A DNA stretch of 64,000 nucleotides from the NCBI RefSeq assembly GCF_014644555.1, contig NZ_BMKX01000004.1, forward strand, positions 207,784 to 271,783, in the 5' to 3' direction. How positions within the stretch are numbered: the first letter of the stretch is position 1; every line of letters starts with the position of its first letter. A program made the position numbers and the translations under genes. This document shows positions 7,712-16,503 of the stretch, one piece after another. Under the pieces are notes generated by a model. The model was given only the letters and a program-made list of their open reading frames with translations. It was not told the origin of the DNA and made no database searches. The stretch comes from Glutamicibacter ardleyensis (GTDB lineage: Bacteria > Actinomycetota > Actinomycetes > Actinomycetales > Micrococcaceae).

Positions 7712-10456
7712 TTACGCGTCGCCGCCCGCGTTACCGGAAGTTCCGGCATTTGGGTTGTTCAGGTCGTACTTTGCGTGAGCCTTTACCGCGGTATCGGCCG
7801 GGATCTCGCCGCGTTCTGCCAGCGAGGCCAAGGTCTTCACTACCAGGGTGTGCGAGTCGATCTTGAAGAAACGACGCGCCGCGGCACGGGTATCGGAGAA
7901 GCCGAATCCGTCCGCGCCCAAGGTGTGGAATTCACCTGGCACGTAAGGGCGGATCTGCTCCGGCACCGCACGCATGTAGTCGGTGGTGGCGATGACCGGA
8001 CCGGTGGTGGACTGCAACTTGGAGGTCACAAACGGTACCGGGCGAGCCTTGGACGGATCGACCAGCACCTTCTCATCGGCGATCTGGCCCTCGCGCGCCA
8101 ACTCGTTCCAGGAGGTGACCGACCAGACATCGGCGGACACGCCCCACTCCTCGGCCAGGATCTGCTGGGCCTCGATAGCCCACGCCAGCGCCACGCCGGA
8201 GGCGAGCAGCTGGGCGCGCGGCCCGTCGGTGGTCGCTTCCTTCAGCAGGTAGATACCCTTTACGATGCCTTCAACGTCGACGTTTTCAGGCTCGGCAGGC
8301 TGGCTGATCGGCTCGTTGTACACGGTGATGTAGTACATCACGTTGGGATCCGAGTGCGTGCCACCGTACATGCGTTCAAGGCCCGAGCGCATGATGTGCC
8401 CGATCTCGTAACCGTAGGCCGGGTCGTAGGCGACCACTGCCGGGTTGGTAGCGGCTAGCAGCGGCGAGTGGCCGTCCGCGTGCTGCAAACCTTCACCGGT
8501 CAGCGTGGTGCGTCCTGCGGTGGCGCCGATGATGAAGCCACGGGTCATCTGGTCAGCGGCGGCCCAGAACTGGTCGCCGGTGCGCTGGAAACCGAACATC
8601 GAGTAGAACACGTAGATCGGGATCAACGGTTCATCGTGCGTGGAGTAGCTGGTGCCGGCGGCGGTGAAGGCCGCCACGGCGCCTGCCTCGTTGATGCCCG
8701 GGTGGATCAGCTGACCGCTGGCCGACTCCTTGTACGCCAACACCAGATCACGGTCTACCGACAGGTAATTCTGTCCGGCAGGGTTGTAGATCTTGGCGGT
8801 AGGGAAGAAGGAGTCCATGCCGAAGGTGCGCGACTCATCGGGCACGATCGGCACGATGCGGTGACCGAAGTCCTTGTCACGCATCAGGTCCTTGAGCAGA
8901 CGCACAAAGGCCATGGTGGTGGCGGCCTGCTGCTTGCCCGAACCACGCTTAGCGAAGGCGTACGCCTTATCGCCTGGCAGGTGGATCTTGGAGCTGGTTT
9001 CCTTACGGCGCGTTGGCACCGCGCCGCCCAGTTCGCTGCGGCGTTCCATCATGTACTTGTACTCCGCCGAGTCGTTGCCCGGGTGGTAGTACGGCGGCAT
9101 GTATGGATCGGCTTCGAGCTGCTCGTCGGTGATCGGGATGCGCAGGTGATCGCGGAAGCCCTTGAGGTCCTCCAAGGTCAGCTTCTTCATCTGGTGGGTC
9201 GCGTTACGCGCCTCGAAGTGCGTGCCCAGGCCGTAGCCCTTGACCGTCTTGGCCAGGATGACCGTTGGCTTGCCCTTAAACTCGGTGGCTGCCTTATAGG
9301 CCGCGTAGACCTTGTGGTAGTCGTGACCGCCGCGCTTCAGGTTCCAGATCTCGTCGTCGCTCATATCCGCGACGAGTTCCTTGGTTTCTGGACGCTGACC
9401 GAAGAAGTGCTCGCGAACGAACGCACCGGACTCGGCCTTGTAGGTCTGGTAGTCGCCATCCGGGGTCTGGTTCATCACGTCGACCAGGGCGCCATTTGGA
9501 TCTTCTTCGAGCAGGGCATCCCACTCGCGACCCCAAACCACCTTGATGACGTTCCAGCCCGCACCGCGGAAGAATGCCTCAAGTTCCTGCATGATCTTGC
9601 CGTTACCGCGGACCGGGCCGTCGAGGCGCTGCAGGTTGCAGTTGATCACGAAGGTCAGGTTGTCCAGCTTCTCGTTGGCAGCAAGCTGCAAGAAGCCGCG
9701 TGACTCTGGCTCGTCCATTTCGCCGTCGCCCAGGTAGGCCCAGACGTGCTGGTCACTGGTGTCCTTGATGCCACGGTTGTGGATGTAGCGGTTCAGCTGT
9801 GCCTGGTAGATGGCGTTGGCTGGGCCGATCCCCATCGACACGGTCGGGAACTGCCAGAAGTCTGGCATCGAACGCGGGTGTGGGTAGGAAGGCAGTGCGT
9901 GGCCTTCTTTGGACTTCTCCTGGCGGAAGCCGTCCATATCTTCTTCGCTCAAGCGTCCTTCGAGGAAGGCGCGGGCGTACATGCCGGGGGATGCGTGGCC
10001 CTGGAAGAAGACCTGATCGCCGCCGCCCGGGTGGTCCTTGCCGCGGAAGAAGTGGTTAAAGCCAACCTCGTACAAGGTGGCTGCGCCTGCGTAGGTGGAG
10101 ATGTGTCCGCCGACGCCGACGCCTGGGCGCTGGCCGCGGTGCACCATAATGGCTGCGTTCCAGCGCATGTACGCGCGGAAACGGCGTTCTACGGACTCAT
10201 CGCCCGGGAATTCTGGTTCCTGATCCACCGGAATCGTGTTCACGTAGTCGGTGGTGGTCACCATGGGGACGCCAACGGACTTGGCGCCGGCACGCTGCAA
10301 CAGCGAGCGGATGATGAACTGAGCACGTTCGGTGCCCTGGGATTCGACCAGTGAGTCGAATGAGTCCAACCATTCCTGAGTTTCCTCAGGATCCCGATCA
10401 GAAAGCTGGTAAGTCAAACCACTACGGATCTGGGAGATGTGTTCCTCTACAGCCAC
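7712..10456 (-). CDS. aceE: pyruvate dehydrogenase E1 component, homodimeric type
   Basis: Thiamine-diphosphate enzyme that decarboxylates pyruvate and acetylates the lipoyl group of the E2 component, giving acetyl-CoA. About 914 residues in one chain, as in E. coli and actinobacteria. The TPP motif is clear ([14 protein letters not shown], then the N of [19 protein letters not shown]), with the usual N-terminal [11 protein letters not shown] and HADGHSPLL in the C-terminal half. The start is set at GTG 10456 because AAGGAG lies seven bases upstream; a GTG at 10489 has no ribosome site. It stands next to the fab operon and its regulator, linking acetyl-CoA supply to lipid synthesis. The E2 and E3 genes are not in the window. 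Confidence 0.96.
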   Translation of the reverse strand: MAVEEHISQIRSGLTYQLSDRDPEETQEWLDSFDSLVESQGTERAQFIIRSLLQRAGAKSVGVPMVTTTDYVNTIPVDQEPEFPGDESVERRFRAYMRWNAAIMVHRGQRPGVGVGGHISTYAGAATLYEVGFNHFFRGKDHPGGGDQVFFQGHASPGMYARAFLEGRLSEEDMDGFRQEKSKEGHALPSYPHPRSMPDFWQFPTVSMGIGPANAIYQAQLNRYIHNRGIKDTSDQHVWAYLGDGEMDEPESRGFLQLAANEKLDNLTFVINCNLQRLDGPVRGNGKIMQELEAFFRGAGWNVIKVVWGREWDALLEEDPNGALVDVMNQTPDGDYQTYKAESGAFVREHFFGQRPETKELVADMSDDEIWNLKRGGHDYHKVYAAYKAATEFKGKPTVILAKTVKGYGLGTHFEARNATHQMKKLTLEDLKGFRDHLRIPITDEQLEADPYMPPYYHPGNDSAEYKYMMERRSELGGAVPTRRKETSSKIHLPGDKAYAFAKRGSGKQQAATTMAFVRLLKDLMRDKDFGHRIVPIVPDESRTFGMDSFFPTAKIYNPAGQNYLSVDRDLVLAYKESASGQLIHPGINEAGAVAAFTAAGTSYSTHDEPLIPIYVFYSMFGFQRTGDQFWAAADQMTRGFIIGATAGRTTLTGEGLQHADGHSPLLAATNPAVVAYDPAYGYEIGHIMRSGLERMYGGTHSDPNVMYYITVYNEPISQPAEPENVDVEGIVKGIYLLKEATTDGPRAQLLASGVALAWAIEAQQILAEEWGVSADVWSVTSWNELAREGQIADEKVLVDPSKARPVPFVTSKLQSTTGPVIATTDYMRAVPEQIRPYVPGEFHTLGADGFGFSDTRAAARRFFKIDSHTLVVKTLASLAERGEIPADTAVKAHAKYDLNNPNAGTSGNAGGDA

Positions 10457-10817
10457 GGAAGCTCCTTGATTGAATTGCGGCTCCGGCACGTTGGTCTGAG
10501 TTTCGGACCGTGTGACGGGTTGGGACTACGAGAGCGGCGCGCTTGAGTGACGTGTGCGTCTCGTTTCAACCCATACTCTAGTTCTTATAGGGATGTGAAA
10601 AGTACAGTTTTTTGACGCAAAAAGCCCTTAAATCTGACTTATAGAGTGACATATGCAACTCGGTACAGGAGCTAGGTACATAATGCTCATGTAAGGATGA
10701 GGTGAGTCACGAGTTCACGCGATAGAATTACCGGCGTGTTACGTCCTTAGCGCTTGAATGGGAAGACAAAAGAGTGTTTTGTTGTTAGTAACGCTTTGTA
10801 ACAGCAGGAGGAATGAA
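10457..10817. promoter_or_regulatory. intergenic promoter region, aceE / DUF3052
   Basis: 361 bases between divergent genes, so both promoters must lie here. Part of it is clearly AT-richer than its surroundings (about 10570-10700). TATAAG on the minus strand near 10585 is a possible aceE -10 element. No convincing dyad or riboswitch was seen. Confidence 0.4.
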
Positions 10818-11234
10818 GTGAGCGACGCCGTATCGGCAAACCTGGAACCCGCGAAGAACTTGGGTTTCAAAGATGAAGACCTTATTCAGGAACTGGGCTA
10901 TGACGAAGACGTGGACTTCGGTCTTCGTGATGCTATCGAGGACCTGATCGGTTCAGATTTGCTCACCGAAGAAGACCACGACGTAGTCGACGCAGTCATT
11001 TTCTGGTGGCGCGACGGCGACGGAGACTTAGTCGACGCTCTGATGGATTCATTGGAATGCCTTGATGAAGGTGGCATTGTTTGGCTACTTACCCCTAAAC
11101 AGGGTCGTAGCGGACACGTGTCCCCAACCCAGATTCAACAGGATGCTCCCACCGCGGGGCTTCATGTCACTACAACTGAGGGTGTCTCAGAGGATTGGTC
11201 CGCCATCCGTCTAGCACCACGCAAGAAGCACTAA
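10818..11234 (+). CDS. DUF3052 family protein
   Basis: A 138-residue acidic protein of the actinobacterial DUF3052 family, function unknown. The start is GTG 10818 with AGGAGGA six bases upstream; longer upstream starts are unlikely. Recognisable family features are LGFKDEDLIQELGYDEDVD near the N-terminus, a very acidic middle, FWWRDGDGDLVDAL, and GIVWLLTPKQGRSGHV. The stop overlaps the start of the peroxiredoxin gene by one base (TAATG), so the two are translationally coupled. The same pair lies near aceE in Mycobacterium tuberculosis as far as I recall, which suggests an old functional link. Confidence 0.85.
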   Translation: MSDAVSANLEPAKNLGFKDEDLIQELGYDEDVDFGLRDAIEDLIGSDLLTEEDHDVVDAVIFWWRDGDGDLVDALMDSLECLDEGGIVWLLTPKQGRSGHVSPTQIQQDAPTAGLHVTTTEGVSEDWSAIRLAPRKKH

Positions 11235-11686
11235 TGATCGAAACAGGTTCACGCCTGTTCGATTTCTCGCTGGAAAACCAGTACGGCGAAACTATCACCA
11301 GCACCCAGCTCGCTTCGGGCAGGGTGCTGGTGGTTTTTTACCCCTGGGCATTTTCCCGCGTCTGCGGATCTGAACTGGCACAAATTCAAGAACATCACCA
11401 AGAGTTCCTCGACGCGAACGTACGGGTGGTGGCGATCTCCGTGGACCATAAGTTCACGCTGCGTAGCTACGCCGAACAGCTTGGCGTCGAGTTTGAACTG
11501 CTCGCCGATTTCTGGCCGCACGGTGCGGTCGCCAAGGCGGCCGGCGCATTTGATGAGGCTAAGGGAGTGGCTACACGCCTCTCGCTGTACCTGATCGACG
11601 GGGTGGTGCGCCACGTTTTTAGTAGTCCAATGACCGAGCCGCGCAGCCTGAAGGCATATCAAGAGGTCATTACGAGCCTGACGTGA
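11234..11686 (+). CDS. ahpE: AhpE-type 1-Cys peroxiredoxin
   Basis: A 150-residue thiol peroxidase that reduces hydroperoxides and probably peroxynitrite. The match to actinobacterial AhpE is strong: LLADFWPHGAVAKAAGAFDE and the GVATRLSLYLIDG strand. The peroxidatic Cys lies in YPWAFSRVCGSEL. The family motif is PxxxTxxC, and here the conserved Thr is Ser, a tolerated but uncommon change. There is no second resolving cysteine, as expected for a 1-Cys enzyme. The ATG overlaps the DUF3052 stop by one base. Confidence 0.9.
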   Translation: MIETGSRLFDFSLENQYGETITSTQLASGRVLVVFYPWAFSRVCGSELAQIQEHHQEFLDANVRVVAISVDHKFTLRSYAEQLGVEFELLADFWPHGAVAKAAGAFDEAKGVATRLSLYLIDGVVRHVFSSPMTEPRSLKAYQEVITSLT

Positions 11687-11790
11687 CGTAGCTCGTCTGG
11701 CACGTTCGGCTCTCGATTTGCGCGAAGAGAAAATAACCGGTAAATTTATCTCTCGTTGGCTTGGAGAAATGCAAGACAGCATAAAGGTTT

Positions 11791-11866
11791 GGGCCTTTAG
11801 CTCAGCTGGTAGAGCGTCACGTTTACACCGTGAATGTCATCGGTTCGATCCCGGTAGGGCCCACCA
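11791..11866 (+). tRNA. tRNA-Val (anticodon UAC), first copy
   Basis: Full cloverleaf with encoded CCA: acceptor GGGCCTT pairs with AGGGCCC (one G-U), D stem GCTC/GAGC, anticodon stem TCACG/CGTGA enclosing the loop TTTACAC with anticodon TAC, and T arm with TTCGATC loop. Identical over all 76 bases to the copy at 13287. Confidence 0.97.
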
Positions 11867-11869
11867 AGC

Positions 11870-11916
11870 AAAACCCGCTTCACCGCATCTACGGATGAGG
11901 AGAAGCGGGTTTTTTG
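11870..11916 (+). terminator. terminator after tRNA-Val copy 1
   Basis: AAAACCCGCTTC pairs with GAAGCGGGTTTT across an 18-20-base loop and ends in a T-run, four bases after the CCA. Confidence 0.85.
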
Positions 11917-12150
11917 TTGTGCACCGGCTGACGCTGCGGCTTCCAGTGAGAACATCGGTTCTCGGAAGTGGGAACAGGCGGAGCTTGTGGACTGAACATG
12001 CCGCGGAGGCCTGGGGATATGCGTTCGAAACCGGGGGAGCATCACAGAGTTCAGTGGAATAGGTTCCTCTTCGGCTTGGTTGTTACTAGCGAGCGTCCCT
12101 ATTTTCTCTGCAGGGTTGATTCTGCAAAGCCGCAAACTTAAGGAAACGAT

Positions 12151-13134
12151 TTGCCTGTCCCGTTGAGCATTCTTGATCTTGCCTCTATCTCTGAAGGTTC
12201 CACCGCGCGCGAGGGAATTGCCGCGTCGATGAATACCGCACGCCTGGCGGATGAACTTGGCTACCATCGGCTGTGGTTTGCCGAACACCACAACACGGCA
12301 AATCTCGCTTCCAGCGCCACCGCGTTGCTCATTTCACAGGCAGCCTCGGTCACGGAGCGGATCCGGGTGGGTTCTGGCGGCGTGATGCTGCCCAACCACT
12401 CTCCGCTGATGGTCGCCGAGCAGTACGGCACCTTGGCAAACATCCACGGCGATCGGATCGATCTGGGCCTTGGCCGAGCACCGGGAACGGATGGCATGAC
12501 CGCGCAGGCGCTGAGCCGTTCGTCGGCCGAGCCGCAAGAATTTGCGCGGAGCATTTATGACCTGCAGGGCTGGTTCGGGCAGAGCGGCACGGCCCACAGC
12601 ATGCCGATTGTCTCTGCCGTATCGGCCGGTATGAACGTGCCGATTTGGGTGCTTGGCTCCACGGTTAATGGTGCGTCTATTGCCGGCCAATTGGGTCTGC
12701 CATTTTCTATCGCGTCGCACTTCGCTCCGGAGCAGGTTGACCACGCGCTGAAAGTTTACCGCGACGCATTTAATCCCGAAGCGGTGACGGCCCAGATCGA
12801 CAAGCCCTACGTGATGGCTGGTATCAACGTGATGGTCGCAGACACCGACGCTGAGGCTGAGCGGGAATTCACTGTGGTCGAGCAGATGTTCCAGGATGTT
12901 CTGCGCGGAAAATCACGCAAGCTGCAGCCTCCGGTAGACCCTGAAACGCTGGCAAGCCATGGCGGAAGCCCGATGCTGAAAATCAAAGCGGTGGGCGCTG
13001 CGCCGAAGGTCAAGGCCGAGCTGGATGCGTTTGTGCAGCGCACCGGTGCCGACGAACTGATTACGACGACCTACGCCTTCGATCCAGCCGTGCGCGACCA
13101 CTCGCTGAAACTTCTGGCGCAGCTCTGGTTCTAA
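12151..13134 (+). CDS. LLM-class flavin-dependent oxidoreductase
   Basis: A 327-residue luciferase-like monooxygenase (TIM barrel using reduced flavin). The start is TTG 12151, supported by AAGGA six bases upstream. Family hallmarks: SILDLASISEG at the N-terminus, LGYHRLWFAEHHN, RIRVGSGGVMLPNHSPLMVAEQYGTL and RIDLGLGRAPGTDG, which form the flavin/substrate pocket in the MsnO8/YhbW group. The substrate is unknown. It is a single gene between two identical tRNA-Val genes and is well adapted in codon use, so it does not look recently acquired. Confidence 0.9.
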   Translation: MPVPLSILDLASISEGSTAREGIAASMNTARLADELGYHRLWFAEHHNTANLASSATALLISQAASVTERIRVGSGGVMLPNHSPLMVAEQYGTLANIHGDRIDLGLGRAPGTDGMTAQALSRSSAEPQEFARSIYDLQGWFGQSGTAHSMPIVSAVSAGMNVPIWVLGSTVNGASIAGQLGLPFSIASHFAPEQVDHALKVYRDAFNPEAVTAQIDKPYVMAGINVMVADTDAEAEREFTVVEQMFQDVLRGKSRKLQPPVDPETLASHGGSPMLKIKAVGAAPKVKAELDAFVQRTGADELITTTYAFDPAVRDHSLKLLAQLWF

Positions 13135-13286
13135 ACGTTTCACCCGAGCGTGCGTCTGCCGCGGGCCGAGAACTAATCGCCTCGCGGGAGATGCACGTCA
13201 CTGCAAACTGATTTGCGCCGATGGGTTTTCACCAGTAAAGTTATTCCCTGTTGGCAAGAAGTTATTTCTTCGCTCAACGATGGTAA

Positions 13287-13362
13287 GGGCCTTTAGCTCA
13301 GCTGGTAGAGCGTCACGTTTACACCGTGAATGTCATCGGTTCGATCCCGGTAGGGCCCACCA
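13287..13362 (+). tRNA. tRNA-Val (anticodon UAC), second copy
   Basis: Identical in all 76 bases to the copy at 11791, including the encoded CCA; the bases on both sides differ. Together they frame the monooxygenase gene. The AT-rich DUF262 gene starts about 270 bases downstream. Confidence 0.97.
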
Positions 13363-13365
13363 ATC

Positions 13366-13416
13366 AAAACCCGCTTCACCTCATCTTTTCGATGAGGGGA
13401 AGCGGGTTTTTGTTTT
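13366..13416 (+). terminator. terminator after tRNA-Val copy 2
   Basis: The same outer stem as after copy 1 (AACCCGCTTC / GAAGCGGGTT) with an extra inner CCTCATC/GATGAGG stem and a T-run. The two terminators are clearly related but have diverged in the loop. Confidence 0.85.
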
Positions 13417-13636
13417 CCCGTTGGGCTCCTCGAAAAATCCAGACGGTGCCATGGCCTGTATCTCTACATTCGATCCTTTTCATTTCAGTATCTTCAATTA
13501 CCGTTGGCGGCTCGTCTTGTGGGTGATTTCAACCGTGATGTGCAACGATCGAGCTTAGAAGCGATCCCGGCGCCACAAATGTCGAGGCCGAGTTCTGAAA
13601 TGGCTAAATTGTTGGTTCTAGTAAGAGGATACAATC

Positions 13637-15637
13637 ATGAAAGCAAACCCCACTTATTTACTTGATTCTTTGTCCAATAATGACGTAACTTTCTTCATTC
13701 CACCTTATCAGCGCAATTATGAGTGGTCTGTAGAGAATTGCAGAGTCCTTCTCACGGATGTCCACAAAGTGGCTCGTTTAAACGAATCAAGTGTGAAGAC
13801 GGAGCATTTCTTCGGAAGCATAGTTTATGTTGTCGAAGAATCTGGCTTTGGATTACCCGACAAATATGTGCTCACAGATGGTCAGCAACGGATTACGACC
13901 ACGATGCTTCTGCTGATGGCTCTTCGCGATAGTCTCGAAGATTCTGGCTATCAGGAAGCGATTCAGAAGCGTTATCTCGAAAACGAGCGAGCGGGTGATG
14001 GTAGTGAGTACAAGATCAAGCTTAAGCAAGTGGAAACAGATTGGGAGGCATATAAATGCTTGGCCCTGCGACATGAGATTCCTTCTTCTTTAAAGAATTC
14101 AACCGTTTACCAGAATTATCTTTTCTTTCACAGGGAATTCGAATTGTTGAATGATGTCGTAAAAAAGGGTCTTCTAGAAAAAGGTCTGAGGAAGTTCAGT
14201 ACTATATCTATTCAACTGGAACCCGACCGGAATCCATGGGAAAACCCACAAGAGATTTTCGAGTCTATGAACTCGCTCGGCAAGCCACTTTCGCTCGCCG
14301 ACCTAGTCCGGAATTATCTGCTAATGGGTCAGAATTCCGACGAGCAAACAAAACTGTACAACGAGTACTGGTTGACGCTCGAAAAACGGCTTCCTGGGAA
14401 ATTATCCGAGTTTATCCGTGACTGGATGCAATCTGACCAACATAAGAGTTATAAAGTGGCGCGTGAGAGCAACTATAAAGAGCTCTATGGAATGTTTAAG
14501 AAGGTTGCCAGCGGTCGGACAGTAGAAGAGTTATTTGAGGACTTTGTTCGCTATTCGCGCCCATATGCTATTGCCTGTGGTCTTGATCAGACTAAGATCC
14601 AGGCGGCAGATCACGTAATTTTTGATCTCAACATTATCGGTGTTGCACCTGCTTATTCCTACCTAACAGAGGTCCTAGCTGCTTGGTCGGCGAAAGAATT
14701 GACGGACGGTAGGCTCGTTAAAGTGCTATTGGCGATTCGAACATATCTCCTCCGCCGACGTGTTTTGGGCATGACCCAAGCTGAGAACAAATTCTTCCCT
14801 GTTTTAGGTGCCCGTATAGCTGACCTAGTTTCATCTGAAAACTTGACGGAATCTTTGTTTGAACAACTCTCTTCACAAGAATATGCGTTACGACTACCGA
14901 ATGACTCCGAACTGAGTTCACGGCTGGAAACTATGAATTTCTACAACTTAGGTAGATCTAGAAACTACCCTCGTCTGCTTCTGTCACTGGCCGAAGAGCT
15001 GCTGACAAAATCGCGTCCTGCTTGGGACGATAATACGCTTCAGCTGGAGCACATCATGCCTCAGAAGTTGAGTGCTGAATGGAGCAATGCTCTTGGTGAG
15101 TCTTACGAAAAGGATCATCAGGACTTTGTGAATAATATCGGAAATATTACTTTGATTAGGCACAATCAAGAGCTCGGAAACAAGCCGTACGTCGCGAAAA
15201 AAGTTACGTACGCCGGCAAATCTGGTTTGCAGGTGACTCAGAACTACGTCCTTGACCGCGATGAGTGGAACGTCGAATCGATTCAACGACGTCAGCAATA
15301 TCTAGTTGGCTTGCTGGTAGAGCAGGTTCTCGAAATTCCCCACGGGTTTAAACAGGCAAGCAACTGGAAGCAGAATAACGGTGGGTCTGGGCAGTTCGAC
15401 TCGCGTCAAATTTTGAACCAGTTGGCTGGGGAAACGATCCAATTTGTGTCGAATCCAAAAATCACTGCAACGGTTCTTAAGAACTCGAAAGTTCTCTTCG
15501 AAGGGCAGGAGTGGAATCTATCGCCATTGACCGCGGAACTCAAAGATCGAGATGGGACTGTAAGTAAGTCAAAGTCTTATCAAGGTGCGTTGTACTGGAG
15601 CTGGGATGATACTCGATTGGTCGACATTGATATCTAA
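13637..15637 (+). CDS. DUF262/DUF1524 protein, GmrSD-like candidate defence nuclease
   Basis: A 666-residue protein with the two domains of GmrSD-type modification-dependent restriction enzymes in one chain. DUF262 (about 1-240) has IPPYQRNYEW at 21-30 and the DGQQR signature at 81-85, thought to bind and hydrolyse NTP. DUF1524 (about 440-560) has the HNH-like LEHIMPQ (H472) followed by NNIGNITLI (499-507). The C-terminal 70-80 residues (from about 590) look like a small beta-rich add-on of the kind appended to such nucleases, possibly for DNA recognition. The gene is visibly AT-richer than its neighbours and follows a tRNA gene, signs of transfer. No partner methylase lies next to it, as expected for a type IV enzyme. 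Target and activity are inferred. Confidence 0.85.
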   Translation: MKANPTYLLDSLSNNDVTFFIPPYQRNYEWSVENCRVLLTDVHKVARLNESSVKTEHFFGSIVYVVEESGFGLPDKYVLTDGQQRITTTMLLLMALRDSLEDSGYQEAIQKRYLENERAGDGSEYKIKLKQVETDWEAYKCLALRHEIPSSLKNSTVYQNYLFFHREFELLNDVVKKGLLEKGLRKFSTISIQLEPDRNPWENPQEIFESMNSLGKPLSLADLVRNYLLMGQNSDEQTKLYNEYWLTLEKRLPGKLSEFIRDWMQSDQHKSYKVARESNYKELYGMFKKVASGRTVEELFEDFVRYSRPYAIACGLDQTKIQAADHVIFDLNIIGVAPAYSYLTEVLAAWSAKELTDGRLVKVLLAIRTYLLRRRVLGMTQAENKFFPVLGARIADLVSSENLTESLFEQLSSQEYALRLPNDSELSSRLETMNFYNLGRSRNYPRLLLSLAEELLTKSRPAWDDNTLQLEHIMPQKLSAEWSNALGESYEKDHQDFVNNIGNITLIRHNQELGNKPYVAKKVTYAGKSGLQVTQNYVLDRDEWNVESIQRRQQYLVGLLVEQVLEIPHGFKQASNWKQNNGGSGQFDSRQILNQLAGETIQFVSNPKITATVLKNSKVLFEGQEWNLSPLTAELKDRDGTVSKSKSYQGALYWSWDDTRLVDIDI

Positions 15638-15878
15638 ACGTAGTTCGAAGTAATGTTCGGCTTTGAGGTTTGAGTAATACGACCGAATCAGATATCGGAC
15701 GGTGAATTTTCTGTGAGATCCTTGGCTGGTCTTAACGAGTCTGTTGGTGAGATGGCTGTATTAGTCATCTAACTTTTCCTGCGCCCTTGTCCTGCTATGA
15801 GTTGAGCGCTATCTCCCGTGGAATATTGGCATTTAGAATGAACTTCTTCATTTGTTTGTCACATGGGAAACTGAAGTC

Positions 15879-16490
15879 ATGACTGCTCCCGAAGAAAACG
15901 TCTGGATCGCCGCGACCCGAGCGAATCCCGAACACTCGCAGAACTTTGCACAACGCTGGCGGACCTTCGCGCAGGAAGGCCGCGATATTTTTGGTGAGGC
16001 GCGGACCATCGATGCGATGGCAGATCGCGGCAGCCGAATCCTCGATGCCGGATGCGGTACCGGCCGCATCGGCGGCTGGTTGGCGCAGCGCGGGCATCAG
16101 GTCGTAGGAATCGACCTGGATGAGCACCTGATCGATGTGGCCCGCGAGGATTACCCAGAAGCGCGCTGGGAGGTTGGCAATCTGGCTGACTTCACGCTCA
16201 GCGATGGCTCTTCGGCCGCACCGGAGTTCGATGTGATCGTCTCGGCCGGAAATGTGCTCACCTTCCTATCCCAATCCGAGCGGCTGCCGGCCTTGGTGAA
16301 ACTGCGTGAGCATTTGGCGGCCGAGGGACGCCTGGTGGTGGGTTTCGGCGCGGGACGCGACTATGAGTTCGCGGACTTCGAAGCCGATGCCGCAGAAGCG
16401 GGCCTCGAAGTGCAGCAGCGCTTCTCCACCTGGCAGTTCCACCGTCCGGCTGATGATTTCCTGGTGGCGGTGCTCGGCCGCGACAGCTAG
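15879..16490 (+). CDS. class I SAM-dependent methyltransferase
   Basis: About 203 residues. SAM-binding motif I is ILDAGCGTGRIGGWL, followed by the acidic strand end VVGIDLDEHLIDVA (motif II) and WEVGNLADF (motif III); FDVIVSAGNVLTFL is the motif IV region. The start is ATG 15879; TTG 15852 is possible but adds nothing conserved. The acceptor is unknown; the general build is like the small-molecule methyltransferases of the methyltransf_25 group. It lies 13 bases from the convergent gene's stop codon with no terminator between them. Confidence 0.85.
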   Translation: MTAPEENVWIAATRANPEHSQNFAQRWRTFAQEGRDIFGEARTIDAMADRGSRILDAGCGTGRIGGWLAQRGHQVVGIDLDEHLIDVAREDYPEARWEVGNLADFTLSDGSSAAPEFDVIVSAGNVLTFLSQSERLPALVKLREHLAAEGRLVVGFGAGRDYEFADFEADAAEAGLEVQQRFSTWQFHRPADDFLVAVLGRDS

Positions 16491-16503
16491 GCGCGGAGGA
16501 AGG

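Noticed and set aside
8468..9703. 411-codon plus-strand frame opposite aceE
   Set aside because: A long open frame antisense to a highly conserved gene, caused by codon bias; no independent motif or ribosome site.
11797..12291. Minus-strand frame ending in DRTDDIHGVNVTLYQLS
   Set aside because: It is the antisense translation of the tRNA-Val gene, a well-known false protein in databases; it also overlaps the start of the monooxygenase gene.
13280..13558. Plus-strand frame over the second tRNA-Val
   Set aside because: It begins inside the tRNA and runs through its terminator; no ribosome site and no protein resemblance.
13287..15878. tRNA-Val considered as the attachment site of an integrated element
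   Set aside because: No partial copy of the tRNA 3' end was found downstream of the DUF262 gene and no integrase is adjacent, so a bounded island cannot be claimed.
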